From assembly GCF_004786095.1 (NCBI RefSeq), contig NZ_RHPJ01000002.1, positions 248,001 through 312,000 on the forward strand: a stretch of 64,000 nucleotides of DNA, in the 5' to 3' direction. The position numbers were made by a program, and so were the translations under genes. Origin of the DNA: Serinibacter arcticus (GTDB taxonomy: Bacteria; Actinomycetota; Actinomycetes; Actinomycetales; Beutenbergiaceae). The number at the start of each line of letters is the position of its first letter. Position 1 is the stretch's first letter. Shown here piece after piece: positions 17,301 through 27,160 of this stretch. The notes beneath the pieces are model-generated. The model was not told the origin of the DNA. It made no database searches and saw nothing but the letters and a program-made list of their open reading frames with translations.

Positions 17301-17758
17301 ACGGCGCGGTAGCCGCCGAGCCCGCCGCGCCGGTCCGCGGTGATGGTCGGCGGCGGCGTGAACTGCAGGCTCAGCGCGAGCGGCGACCACTGCTGCGCCG
17401 AGGTGTCGGGGAAGATCCCCTCGAGCTGCGAGCGCCACTGGCTGACGACGACGGTGCGCGCCGCCGCGGTCCGCTCCTGCTCCAGCGCCGTGACCAGCAG
17501 CGCGACCGTGTGCTTGCAGTCGGTCTGCACGGGGCAGGAGCAGCGGCCGTCGAAGAAGTCGACGGTCCCGTTGCGGGTGAAGCCGTAGTAGGTGGTCGCG
17601 GTGTAGACCTGACGGCCGCTGCCGTCGACGGAGCCGACGACGACGCGGGCCTCCGCATCGTGCCGCCGCACCACGGCGCGGTGCTGGCGCGCGTAGGAGA
17701 TCCCGGCGTCGAACGCGTGCCGGCCGACGAGGCCGACGAGCTCGATGGGGGCGTGCAC
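14381..17758 (-). CDS. SNF2-family DNA-dependent ATPase with SWIM zinc finger
   Basis: The product of about 1125 aa contains a SWIM zinc finger (CSCPVQTDCKH) near residue 85, a long middle region, then a SNF2 helicase core: motif I DDMGLGKTLQTLA, Ia VVAPTSVVPNW, motif II VLDEAQNIKN, III VTGTPMENN, and the C-terminal RecA half with LVFSQFTRYL, LKAGGVGLNLA and AVDRAHRIGQTR. These enzymes translocate on DNA and remodel protein-DNA complexes; the bacterial SWIM-SNF2 type has no settled role, with links to repair. GTG at 17758 is preferred over GTG 17788 because it follows a TAGGGT box by 7 nt. It is divergent from the PaiB gene. Confidence 0.88.
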   Translation of the reverse strand: MHAPIELVGLVGRHAFDAGISYARQHRAVVRRHDAEARVVVGSVDGSGRQVYTATTYYGFTRNGTVDFFDGRCSCPVQTDCKHTVALLVTALEQERTAAARTVVVSQWRSQLEGIFPDTSAQQWSPLALSLQFTPPPTITADRRGGLGGYRAVHEGALEARAMRLGKRGQWIATGAEWHAVTRAGISDADPAQLDALAALVRLHQASDVYAYGVPTWLGLQTVPSRALWPVLRDVVESGVRLLEVDGEDAVLSDVAAQTAVTVSSVDEDEGDDGGGRADDGGPDLEVTATMDHPSTLTETLLLGRPAHGFVGRDPHGTLTLVPLQAPATRAWVDLRRAGTIQVPASERPLFERTILPRIQRETWHAAGDFAPETPPGPTLVVRVRLLWTALGSSPRASIECEWRYGEADNPFALTFTLPADPRRPDRDGIAENVLLHRAAAAMAALPTLLSREGLPLEEMVVTGHAVVALVEEVVPALLQVEGIEVDLPEEDLPTFRDLGDPEIAVDVVGTNRDWFDLEVRLRVTDRDVPVGHVITALARREQTLFLEDGGYISLDRPELDQLRALLEEGRALQDQRRTGLRVSRLNLSWWEELQALGVIDHQAQEWLDRVRAATSLDGEAPPLPAGLRADLRPYQRAGYEWLARLRRAGLGGVLADDMGLGKTLQTLAMILDAKDSGALTAPVPGAGSGTGSGEGATARHRPFVVVAPTSVVPNWAVEAERFAPDLRVAVVTATGKKRRESIAELAAQADVIVTSYALFRLEHDEYEALVPAGLVLDEAQNIKNRTSRGFALAKTLPADVKFVVTGTPMENNLAELWAMFAIAAPGLLGTPQQFTELYSAPIERGNGAELGLFERLRTRIAPFLLRRTKEEVTPDLPPKQEQILSVTLDPAHRKVYARHLGRERQRVLGLVSDMDRNRVEVLSALTRLRQLAIDASLVDEEYAGVPSSKLDVLMPLLTEAAAEGHRALVFSQFTRYLAKIAARLDAEGIPYAYLDGSTTKRAAVIRGFAEGTQPVFLISLKAGGVGLNLAMADYCILADPWWNPAAEAQAVDRAHRIGQTRPVMVYRMVAADTIEEKVMALQDSKRALVAGVLGGGGAAGAAVAGAGGASQSRLDADDIRALLD

Positions 17759-17765
17759 GGGAACC

Positions 17766-17771
17766 ACCCTA
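17766..17771 (-). promoter_or_regulatory. -10 box for leaderless SNF2 gene
   Basis: TAGGGT on the minus strand followed by 7 nt and the GTG at 17758; it lies inside the longer reading frame beginning at 17788 and argues against that start. Confidence 0.5.
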
Positions 17772-17917
17772 GGCGCGTGGTGCGACACCGGTGCCGCCCG
17801 CGGTCGTCCCTGTGGACGAGGTCACGCGCGGGGGCGGCGACACCGCGCCGGACCGGTGGACAACGACCCCCGCGGGCACGTCGCACGAGCGCCGCACGGC
17901 GGTGCGAGACTGTCCCC

Positions 17918-18574
17918 ATGCTCGACACGCCCGACTACCTGGTCGACGACGTCGCCTGGGTCCGCGACCTCCTCGGGCGCCGTCCGTGGGCCACGATCGT
18001 GGCCGCTCCCGGCGGCGTCCCGGCCGCCACGCACATGCCGGTCCTCCTCGAGGAGCGGACGGCCGACGGCGACGTGCTGACCCTCTCCACCCACCTCGGC
18101 ATCCCCGACGACGCCACGCTCGGCCTGGTCGACGGCGTCGAGGTCCTGGTCGTCGTCGAGGGCGCCTCGGGCTACATCACGCCGAGCTGGTACGCGTGGG
18201 GCCCGGCCGTGCCCACCTGGAACGTCGAGGTCGCCCACCTGACCGCGCGCGTGGAGATCCTCGGCCCGGACGACACCTGGGACGTGCTCGTCGCGACCGT
18301 CGCGGCGTTCGAGCAGGCCCGGGCGGAACCGTTCGAGCTCACGACGGCGGGTCCCGGCGGCACCGACGACCTCGTCTACGCGCGCCGCATCGCCCGCGGC
18401 GTCACCGGGGTCCGCCTGCACGTCACCTCGTGGCACGCCAAGAACAAGATGTCGCAGGACAAGCCCGCCGAGGTCGTCGCCCGCATCGTCGCGGGCCTGG
18501 AGACCGACGGCGACGTGCACGCCGACCCCGCGCTCGCCGTCGCCATGCGCGCCGTCCACCGCGACCTGCCGTGA
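17918..18574 (+). CDS. PaiB-family FMN-binding protein
   Basis: The 218-aa protein matches the PaiB family, a split-barrel flavin-reductase-like fold first described as a negative regulator of sporulation and degradative enzymes in Bacillus. Recognisable blocks are ATHMPVLLEE near residue 40, STHLGIPDD (family pattern HxARxN replaced), SGYITPSWY and VPTWNVEVAHL, and the C-terminal HAKNKMSQDKP. The cofactor and role in actinomycetes are not settled. The ATG at 17918 lies 6 nt behind GAGACT, a weak leaderless signal. The amidohydrolase gene starts inside its stop codon, so the two form a coupled pair. Confidence 0.85.
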   Translation: MLDTPDYLVDDVAWVRDLLGRRPWATIVAAPGGVPAATHMPVLLEERTADGDVLTLSTHLGIPDDATLGLVDGVEVLVVVEGASGYITPSWYAWGPAVPTWNVEVAHLTARVEILGPDDTWDVLVATVAAFEQARAEPFELTTAGPGGTDDLVYARRIARGVTGVRLHVTSWHAKNKMSQDKPAEVVARIVAGLETDGDVHADPALAVAMRAVHRDLP

Positions 18575-20103
18575 CCGCCCGCACCACCCGACCCGTGCCC
18601 GCGCCCGCCACCCTGATCCTGCGCGAGGCACGGCTCGTCGGCTCGACGGAGCCGTTCGACGTGCGGCTGTCCGGCGGGCGGACGACGGCGATCGCCCCCG
18701 CCGGCGCGCTCCGCCCCGACCGCGGCGAGGAGGTCGTCGCGCTCGACGGTCGCTGGCTCGTGCCGGGCCTCTGGGACGCCCACGTCCACCTCGTGCAGCA
18801 GGCCCTCGCCGAGCGACGGCTCGACGTCAGCGCGGCCTCGTCGGCCCGGGAGGCGGCCGACCTTGTCGCCGCCAGGGTGGCGCTCGAGGACGACGGCGGC
18901 GCGCAGCCCTCGAGCGCGACGCTCGTCGGGTTCGGGTTCCGCGACGCCACCTGGCCCGACCTGCCCGAGGTCGCGCTGCTGGACCGCGCCGCGGCGGGAC
19001 GCGCCGTCGTCCTGGTCAGCGGCGACCTGCACTGCGGCTGGTTCTCCAGCGCGGCTCTGGCGCGGTTCGGCCTGGAGGCCGACGAGTCCGGCCTCGTTCG
19101 GGAGGACCTCTTCCTGCCGATCGCGGGCGTTCTCGACGACGCCGACGACGCGCTGCGCGACACCTGGGTGCGCGAGGCGGCTCGCGGGGCCGCGCGCCGC
19201 GGCGTCGTCGGCGTCTCCGACTACGAGGCCGAGCACCCGCTGTCCTGGGCCCGGCGGGCGGCCCCCGCCGATGACGGCGCGCTGGTGCTGCGGGTGCGCG
19301 CGGGCGTCTGGCCGCAGTTCCTGGACGAGACCATCGCCGCGGGTCGCCGCACGGGGGACGCGCTGCCGGACTCTCCGCGAGACGCCGTCGGGCAGGCCCT
19401 GCTCACGGCCGGGCCGCTCAAGGTCATCACCGACGGCTCGCTCAACACGCGGACCGCGTACTGCCACGACCCCTACCCGGGCACGGCCGACCGCGGTGTG
19501 CTGACCTACGCCCCCGACGAGCTGCGCGACCTCATGCGCCGCGCCCACGCGGCGGGCATCACGAGCGCGATCCACGCGATCGGCGACGACGCCTGCGGCC
19601 TCGCCCTCGACGCGTTCGAGGCCACGGGGGCGCGCGGGAGCGTCGAGCACGCCCAGCTGCTGACGGCGGCCGACGTCCCGAGGTTCGCCGCGCTGGGCGT
19701 GGTGGCGAGCGTGCAGCCCGCCCATCTCCTGGACGACCGAGAGGTGGCCGAGGAGCTGTGGCCGGGGCGGACCGACCGTGCCTACGTGCTGGCGTCCCTG
19801 CTCGCGTCCGGCGCGCGACTCGCGCTGGGATCGGACGCCCCCGTCGCGCCGCTCGACCCGTGGCTGGCGATCGCCGCCGCCGTCCGTCGCACGGGGGACG
19901 AGCGGCCCGCGTGGCACGCGGAGCAGCGGATCGACGCCGCCGCGGCGCTCGCGGCCTCGACCGACGGCCACGGGACGACGCCGAGCGTGGGCGACGTCGC
20001 GGACCTCACGATCACCGACGTCGACCCCCTGGCGGCGCACCCCGTGGCGCGGGTGGCCGGGACCCTGGTGGCGGGGGAGTGGATCTACCGCGACGGCGTC
20101 TGA
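18571..20103 (+). CDS. YtcJ-like metal-dependent amidohydrolase
   Basis: The 510-aa protein belongs to the amidohydrolase superfamily, YtcJ/amidohydrolase-3 group: metal ligands in WDAHVHL (near residue 68), a carboxylate/lysine region around LKVITDGSLNTRTA, HAIGDDA, the His in VEHAQLL, and the metal Asp in ALGSDAPVAPLDP. Such enzymes hydrolyse amide or imide bonds of unknown small molecules. The GTG start at 18571 overlaps the PaiB stop (GTGA), which indicates a two-gene operon with translational coupling. No signal peptide is visible, so it should be cytosolic. Confidence 0.85.
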   Translation: MTARTTRPVPAPATLILREARLVGSTEPFDVRLSGGRTTAIAPAGALRPDRGEEVVALDGRWLVPGLWDAHVHLVQQALAERRLDVSAASSAREAADLVAARVALEDDGGAQPSSATLVGFGFRDATWPDLPEVALLDRAAAGRAVVLVSGDLHCGWFSSAALARFGLEADESGLVREDLFLPIAGVLDDADDALRDTWVREAARGAARRGVVGVSDYEAEHPLSWARRAAPADDGALVLRVRAGVWPQFLDETIAAGRRTGDALPDSPRDAVGQALLTAGPLKVITDGSLNTRTAYCHDPYPGTADRGVLTYAPDELRDLMRRAHAAGITSAIHAIGDDACGLALDAFEATGARGSVEHAQLLTAADVPRFAALGVVASVQPAHLLDDREVAEELWPGRTDRAYVLASLLASGARLALGSDAPVAPLDPWLAIAAAVRRTGDERPAWHAEQRIDAAAALAASTDGHGTTPSVGDVADLTITDVDPLAAHPVARVAGTLVAGEWIYRDGV

Positions 20104-20196
20104 GGGCGCGTCCGAGGCTGCGTCCGAGGGCCGAAGCGCAACGCAGAGTTCACCGGACCGCTACACGCGCGTCGCCCGCCTCGCGCCGGGGAGTCC

Positions 20197-20202
20197 TAGC
20201 GT
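20197..20202 (+). promoter_or_regulatory. -10 box for leaderless phosphatase gene
   Basis: TAGCGT followed by 7 nt and the ATG at 20210. Confidence 0.55.
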
Positions 20203-20209
20203 CGTCGCC

Positions 20210-20932
20210 ATGACCACCACGCAGGTCGCACCGACGACGACCACCCTCACCCTGGTCCGCCACGGCCAGACCCACCTCAACGCCCGCCGCGTGATGCAGG
20301 GCTCCTGCGACTCGCCGCTGACCCGGACGGGGCGCGCCGGTGTCCTCGTGACGGCGCAGCACCTGTCCACCCAGACCTTCGACGCCGCCTACTCCTCGCC
20401 GCAGGGCCGCGCCGTGATGACCGCGGTCGAGATCGTGCGCCACCACCACGAGCTGCCCCTGCGCAGCGTGGAGGGACTGCGCGAGTTCTCCTTCGGCCGC
20501 TACGAGCGGCGCCCCGAGCGCGAGCTCGACGAGGTCGAGCCGTGGGCCGCGTTCATCCCGCGCGTCCTGTCCGGCGAGCACCCCGGGCTGCCCGGTGGCG
20601 AGTCGGGAGAGTCGTTCATGGGCCGCGTGCGAGCGACGTTCGCGCAGATCGTGGACGCCCACCCGGACGAGCACGTGCTCGTCGTCGGCCACGGCCTGAC
20701 GCTGGGCGCCTACCTGGCGACCATCGACCCGACGGGGCTCGTGCCGCTCCCGAACGCGTCGGTCTCCACGGTGGAGGTGGTGCGCGAGGCCGGGGTCGAC
20801 GTCTCGATCTCGCGGATCCTGTCGGTGGCGGTCGACGTCGCCGGTCACGGCTCGCTGTCGGCGCGCCCCGCGCCGGGTCCGGTCGGGGCGGTCGCCGCGG
20901 CTCGGGTCGCCGCGCCGCTGCCCGCCGCCTGA
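20210..20932 (+). CDS. Histidine phosphatase superfamily protein
   Basis: The 240-aa protein has the RHG motif of the phosphoglycerate-mutase-like phosphatases (LVRHGQTHLNARR, residues about 15-27), the second catalytic region YSSPQGRAVMTAV, the proton-donor segment LREFSFGRYE and the second His in VLVVGHGLTLGAYL. Substrates of this family are varied phosphoesters; none can be assigned here. The C-terminal 30 residues are Ala/Pro/Val-rich and lie outside the domain. The gene appears leaderless and monocistronic. Confidence 0.82.
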   Translation: MTTTQVAPTTTTLTLVRHGQTHLNARRVMQGSCDSPLTRTGRAGVLVTAQHLSTQTFDAAYSSPQGRAVMTAVEIVRHHHELPLRSVEGLREFSFGRYERRPERELDEVEPWAAFIPRVLSGEHPGLPGGESGESFMGRVRATFAQIVDAHPDEHVLVVGHGLTLGAYLATIDPTGLVPLPNASVSTVEVVREAGVDVSISRILSVAVDVAGHGSLSARPAPGPVGAVAAARVAAPLPAA

Positions 20933-20955
20933 CGGGACCCGTCCGCCGGCGACAC

Positions 20956-21064
20956 CGCCGCTGTGAGCGGCTGACCCCGTCCGATCTCCGGTCCTCGGAC
21001 GTGTGATCGGCGTGGTGAGGCCGTGCCGGGGCCGGCGCGGGCTGACCCGCCGCTCACAGCGGCG
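20956..21064. repeat. Long-range perfect 16-bp inverted repeat (family D)
   Basis: CGCCGCTGTGAGCGGC at 20956-20971 is perfectly inverted at 21049-21064. Each arm is itself a small hairpin (GCCGCT-GTG-AGCGGC). TGACCC flanks both on the inner side. It fills most of the 182-bp gap between the phosphatase and AlkA-like genes; between the arms I see no gene. Confidence 0.8.
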
Positions 21065-21102
21065 ACCGCGGCCGGTTCGGTGTCGGTGTCGGTGCGACGG
21101 CC

Positions 21103-21108
21103 TACCGT
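21103..21108 (+). promoter_or_regulatory. -10 box for leaderless AlkA-like gene
   Basis: TACCGT followed by 6 nt and the ATG at 21115. Confidence 0.55.
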
Positions 21109-21114
21109 GGCGTC

Positions 21115-22095
21115 ATGACCGCGGGTGAGGGGCGCGACGGCGCACGCGCCCTCACCACGACCGTCACCGTGTCCCGACCGCTCGACCTGCGGCGCACGCT
21201 CGGACCGCTGCGTCACGCCGCGAGCGATCCGGCGGCGCGGCTGCTGCCCGACGGCGGCTGGTTCGCGCTCGGGACGCCCCGCGGCGCGGCGACCCTCGCG
21301 CTCGCGCGCGTGAGCGGCGGCGTGACGGCGCACGCGTGGGGTCCCGGCGCGGAGTGGGCGATCGCCTCGGTCCCCGACCTCATCGGGCAGGGTGACGACG
21401 ACGCCGGGTTCGACCCGGGCCCGCACCCGTACGTCGTCGAGCTCGCGGCCCGGTACGCGGGGCTGCGGCTGACCCGGTCGAACCGTGTCTTCGACTCTCT
21501 CGTGCCGGCGGTGCTCGAGCAGGAGGTCACCGGGATGGAGGCGCTGCGGGCATGGCGCCTGCTCGTGCTGCGGTTCGGTGCGCCGGCGCCGGCGCCGACC
21601 GGACTGACGCCGTCGGAGACGGCGAGCGTGCCGCGGCTGGTCGTGCCGCCGTCGGCCAGGGAGTGGCGCGCGGTGCCGTCGTGGGCCTTCCACGAGGCGG
21701 GCATCACGCAGCGGCGCTGGCGCACGGTCGTGCACGCCGCCGAGGTCGCCGGACGGCTCGAGCGGACGCTGCGCCTCGGCCGCGGCGGACCCGAGATCAG
21801 CGGCACGCTGATGTCCCTGCCCGGCATCGGGATCTGGACGAGCGCGCTCATCACGCAGACGGCGCACGGCGACGCCGACTCGCCCGCCTACGGGGACGCG
21901 CACGTCTCGCGCGCCGTGGTGTGGGCGCTGGCGCGCGAGCTGCTGCCGCCCGCCGAGGCGGACGAGCGGATGGCGGAGCTGCTGCTGCCCTGGGAGGGGC
22001 ACCGGGAGCGGGTCGTCCGGCTCGTGCTCGCGACCGGAATCGAGGCGCCGCGCCGGGGTCATCGGATGGCGCCGCCGCCGCACCGGTCCTGGTAG
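21115..22095 (+). CDS. AlkA-like DNA-3-methyladenine glycosylase (HhH-GPD)
   Basis: The 326-aa protein resembles AlkA-type base-excision glycosylases. The helix-hairpin-helix is LMSLPGIGIWTSALI (near residue 235), followed by the expected catalytic Asp in PAYGDAHVSRAV. Upstream lie the helical block FDSLVPAVLEQEVTGMEA and an N-terminal TBP-like domain. AlkA enzymes remove alkylated purines from DNA. The HhH Lys typical of bifunctional enzymes is absent (Trp-Thr instead), so a monofunctional activity is expected. It appears leaderless and is not linked to an ada-type gene in this window. Confidence 0.78.
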   Translation: MTAGEGRDGARALTTTVTVSRPLDLRRTLGPLRHAASDPAARLLPDGGWFALGTPRGAATLALARVSGGVTAHAWGPGAEWAIASVPDLIGQGDDDAGFDPGPHPYVVELAARYAGLRLTRSNRVFDSLVPAVLEQEVTGMEALRAWRLLVLRFGAPAPAPTGLTPSETASVPRLVVPPSAREWRAVPSWAFHEAGITQRRWRTVVHAAEVAGRLERTLRLGRGGPEISGTLMSLPGIGIWTSALITQTAHGDADSPAYGDAHVSRAVVWALARELLPPAEADERMAELLLPWEGHRERVVRLVLATGIEAPRRGHRMAPPPHRSW

Positions 22096-22140
22096 CTCGA
22101 GTCGGGCGGCGGGGCCAGGGGCGCCAGGGGCGCCGGCCAC

Positions 22141-22352
22141 GTTCGCTGTGCGCGGGTGGTCGCAAGATCGCCTTCGCTGTGCACCGGTGGTCGCCGGAAC
22201 GACGATGAGGTGACCCGCGGTGCACACCGAACTCCGTGCGGCCGGGCCACCTGGTCGCCGGGCTGCCCGGCCACCTGTCCACACCGCAGGGCCGTGTTCG
22301 CTGTGCACGAATGGTCGCCGGGGCAGCTCTCTGTGCACTCGTAGTCGCCCGG
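22141..22352 (+). repeat. Four imperfect direct repeats (family B)
   Basis: The unit TTCGCTGTGCAC followed by three variable bases and TGGTCGCCGG occurs at 22142-22163, 22173-22197, 22297-22321 and, more diverged, 22328-22352. An inverse-like GGTGCACACCGAA lies at 22219-22231. They sit in the geneless 710-bp region 22096-22805 between the AlkA-like gene and nrdH. The same core recurs near 37.9 kb and at the left edge. Confidence 0.75.
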
Positions 22353-22557
22353 ACTACTGTGCAGCGGCCATCGGAGCACGGCGAGCGTCTTGCTGATGGC
22401 CCGGCCGTGGTCGGCGGGCCGATCGGCGGACCAATCGGCGCGACAGCGGTCGGCTCGATGTCGGTGGTCGATGGGACGCTGGTGGCATGTCGCAGGAAAC
22501 GTGTTCGTCGGCGTGTCGCACCCCGTGCGGTACGGCTCGTCGGCGCTGCTCCACAGG

Positions 22558-22621
22558 TTGCCCACAGGGCCCCGCGAGGGCGATCCGCACCGTGCTGCGC
22601 ATGCCGTCAGGGCTGTCCACA
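22558..22621 (+). promoter_or_regulatory. DnaA-box-like sites upstream of nrdHIEF
   Basis: TTGCCCACA at 22558-22566 and CTGTCCACA at 22613-22621 each differ by one base from the high-GC actinobacterial DnaA box TTGTCCACA; a third, CTGTCCACA, lies at 22275-22283. Ribonucleotide reductase promoters are DnaA-controlled in some bacteria, so a link is plausible but unproven. Confidence 0.35.
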
Positions 22622-22699
22622 GGGTGGGGAAACCGTCGTCCCCCGCTGTGGGCCGACACGCCGCTCAACACGACATGTGGTGGTGAGGTGCGTCGCCGA

Positions 22700-22715
22700 C
22701 CACTAGGTGTAGTGT
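22700..22715. promoter_or_regulatory. Candidate NrdR box over the nrd -10 region
   Basis: CCACTAGGTGTAGTGT, read on the opposite strand as ACACTACACCTAGTGG, matches the NrdR consensus (acaCwAtATaTwGtgt) at 12 of 16 positions including both CTA/TAG half-site cores. Its TAGTGT end could be the -10 hexamer of the nrd operon. A second near-palindrome, GTGTAGTTACAC, lies at 22758-22769. NrdR represses ribonucleotide reductase genes when dATP is high. Confidence 0.5.
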
Positions 22716-22805
22716 CTGGATCCCGGGTAGCAGTTCACCCGAGCTCGAACCACAACCGTGTAGTTACACGCGTGGAGCCGTCCGGGTGTCGATGAGGGGA
22801 AACAC

Positions 22806-23063
22806 GTGAGCATCACCGTCTTCAGCAAGCCGAACTGCGTGCAGTGCACGGCCACCTACCGTGCGCTCGACAAGCACGGTCTGAGCTACGAGATCGTCGA
22901 CCTGAGCGTCGACGCCGAGGCGCTCGAGTCCGTCAAGGCGCTCGGCTACCAGCAGGCCCCGGTCGTCCTGGCGAACGGCGACCACTGGGCGGGCTTCCGT
23001 CCGGACCGCATCAAGGCGCTCGCCGCCGCGAACGTCGAGTCCGGCGTCGCCGCGACCGCCTGA
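22806..23063 (+). CDS. nrdH: NrdH glutaredoxin-like electron donor
   Basis: The 85-aa thioredoxin-fold protein has the redox motif CVQC at residues about 11-14 (FSKPNCVQCTATYRAL) and the NrdH-specific C-terminal WAGFRPDRI, which suits it to thioredoxin reductase rather than glutathione. It donates electrons to the class Ib ribonucleotide reductase in the cytosol. The GTG at 22806 has a good Shine-Dalgarno (GAGGGGA, 5 nt away). It heads nrdH-nrdI-nrdE-nrdF; the promoter region carries a candidate NrdR box. Confidence 0.95.
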   Translation: MSITVFSKPNCVQCTATYRALDKHGLSYEIVDLSVDAEALESVKALGYQQAPVVLANGDHWAGFRPDRIKALAAANVESGVAATA

Positions 23064-23524
23064 CCTCGCGCCACCAGCGCCACGCACGACCCAGCACCAC
23101 GCACGACCAGCAGGGAACGAGACGGAGGGGAGCGGCCGATGGGCATCGTCTACTTCTCCTCCGTCTCGGAGAACACGCACCGCTTCGTGGAGAAGCTGGG
23201 CCTGCCCGCCCAGCGGATCCCGCTGCGGTCGAAGGACGAACCGCTCGTCGTCACCGACGAGTACGTGCTGATCCTCCCGACGTACGGGGGCGGGACCACC
23301 CAGGGTGGTGCCGTGCCCAAGCAGGTGATCCGGTTCCTCAACGACACCCGCAACCGCTCGCTGATCCGCGGCGTCATCGCCGCGGGCAACACGAACTTCG
23401 GCGAGGCGTTCTGCCTCGCGGGTGAGATCGTCGCGAAGAAGTGCGACGTTCCCTACCTCTACCGCTTCGAACTCCTCGGCACCGATCAGGACGTCATCCG
23501 CGTCCGTGAAGGATTGGCACAGTT

Positions 23525-26702
<3,178 letters not shown>

Positions 26703-26731
26703 CCCGGCAGGATGCACGACGGCGGCGCCTG

Positions 26732-26749
26732 AGATCGGTCAACCGATCT
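26732..26749 (+). terminator. Small hairpin after nrdF
   Basis: AGATCGG, loop TCAA, CCGATCT: a 7-bp stem about 30 bp past the nrdF stop. No T-run follows, so it is a weak candidate terminator. Confidence 0.45.
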
Positions 26750-26957
26750 GGCAGACGCGTCATCGTGCGGCATTGAGAAGAACGTCTCGGGATGGTGAAC
26801 GACGAGTTGGCTAGAACCTGGGCGGCGCTTGTCTCGTGGGGAGCCGGTCGGTGTGCGCGACTGGCTCCCCCGTGTCGCGAAGGCTCGTGAGACGAGAGCG
26901 ATGGCGGCCCGACTTCCGTCGAGCAAGGCGCTCCGGACCATGGTGAACGACCAATGT

Positions 26958-27119
26958 GCCTTCCCAGCGTGCCTCCAGCTCCTCACGCGGGACCAGTAGA
27001 GCGTGCAGTCTCTTGTCGTCCCCTAAGGCGTCGGCCTCGGTCGAGAAGTAGCTGAAGAACGTGCGGCGGCTGATTCGAGCCCTGGAGGCGAGACTGCGGA
27101 GTGCGGCTGCGACATCCGG
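26958..27119 (-). pseudogene. Decayed TetR-family HTH fragment
   Basis: On the minus strand this encodes PDVAAALRSLASRARISRRT then FFSYFSTEADALGDDKRLHALL. SLASRARISRRTFFSYFSTEADAL has the layout of TetR helices 2-4 (as in GISRRTFFNYFPSKEDAL). The normal first helix in front and the whole ligand domain behind are missing; the frame runs into Arg-rich sequence and stops near 26811. An in-frame ATG exists at 27185, but no family-length gene can be built in any frame, so I regard it as a remnant. Confidence 0.5.
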
Positions 27120-27148
27120 ACCCGCCGCGGTGGGGAGTCGTGCGGGCC

Positions 27149-27154
27149 TAGGCT
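27149..27154 (+). promoter_or_regulatory. -10 box for leaderless LacI gene
   Basis: TAGGCT followed by 6 nt and the GTG at 27161. Confidence 0.55.
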
Positions 27155-27160
27155 GCAAAC

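Larger units (their letters stand above)
26703..27160. other. Scar-like spacer between nrdF and the sugar island
   Basis: This 458-bp spacer has no intact gene. It holds the nrdF hairpin, a direct repeat ATGGTGAACGAC at 26792-26803 and 26940-26951, and a leftward fragment of a TetR-type HTH (26958-27119). Base composition is visibly less GC-rich than the nrd genes. It looks like a boundary of an inserted segment. Confidence 0.5.

Noticed and set aside
15953-17917. N-terminal extension of the PaiB frame through the SNF2 gene
   Set aside because: Antisense to the helicase; PaiB similarity begins exactly at the ATG at 17918.
22141-22352. Possible CRISPR array
   Set aside because: Units are imperfect, spacers vary from about 3 to 100 bp, and no cas gene is near.
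22236-22706. 156-codon rightward frame in the nrd upstream region
   Set aside because: Composed of family B repeats and Arg-rich text; no ribosome site, no codon bias of the neighbours.
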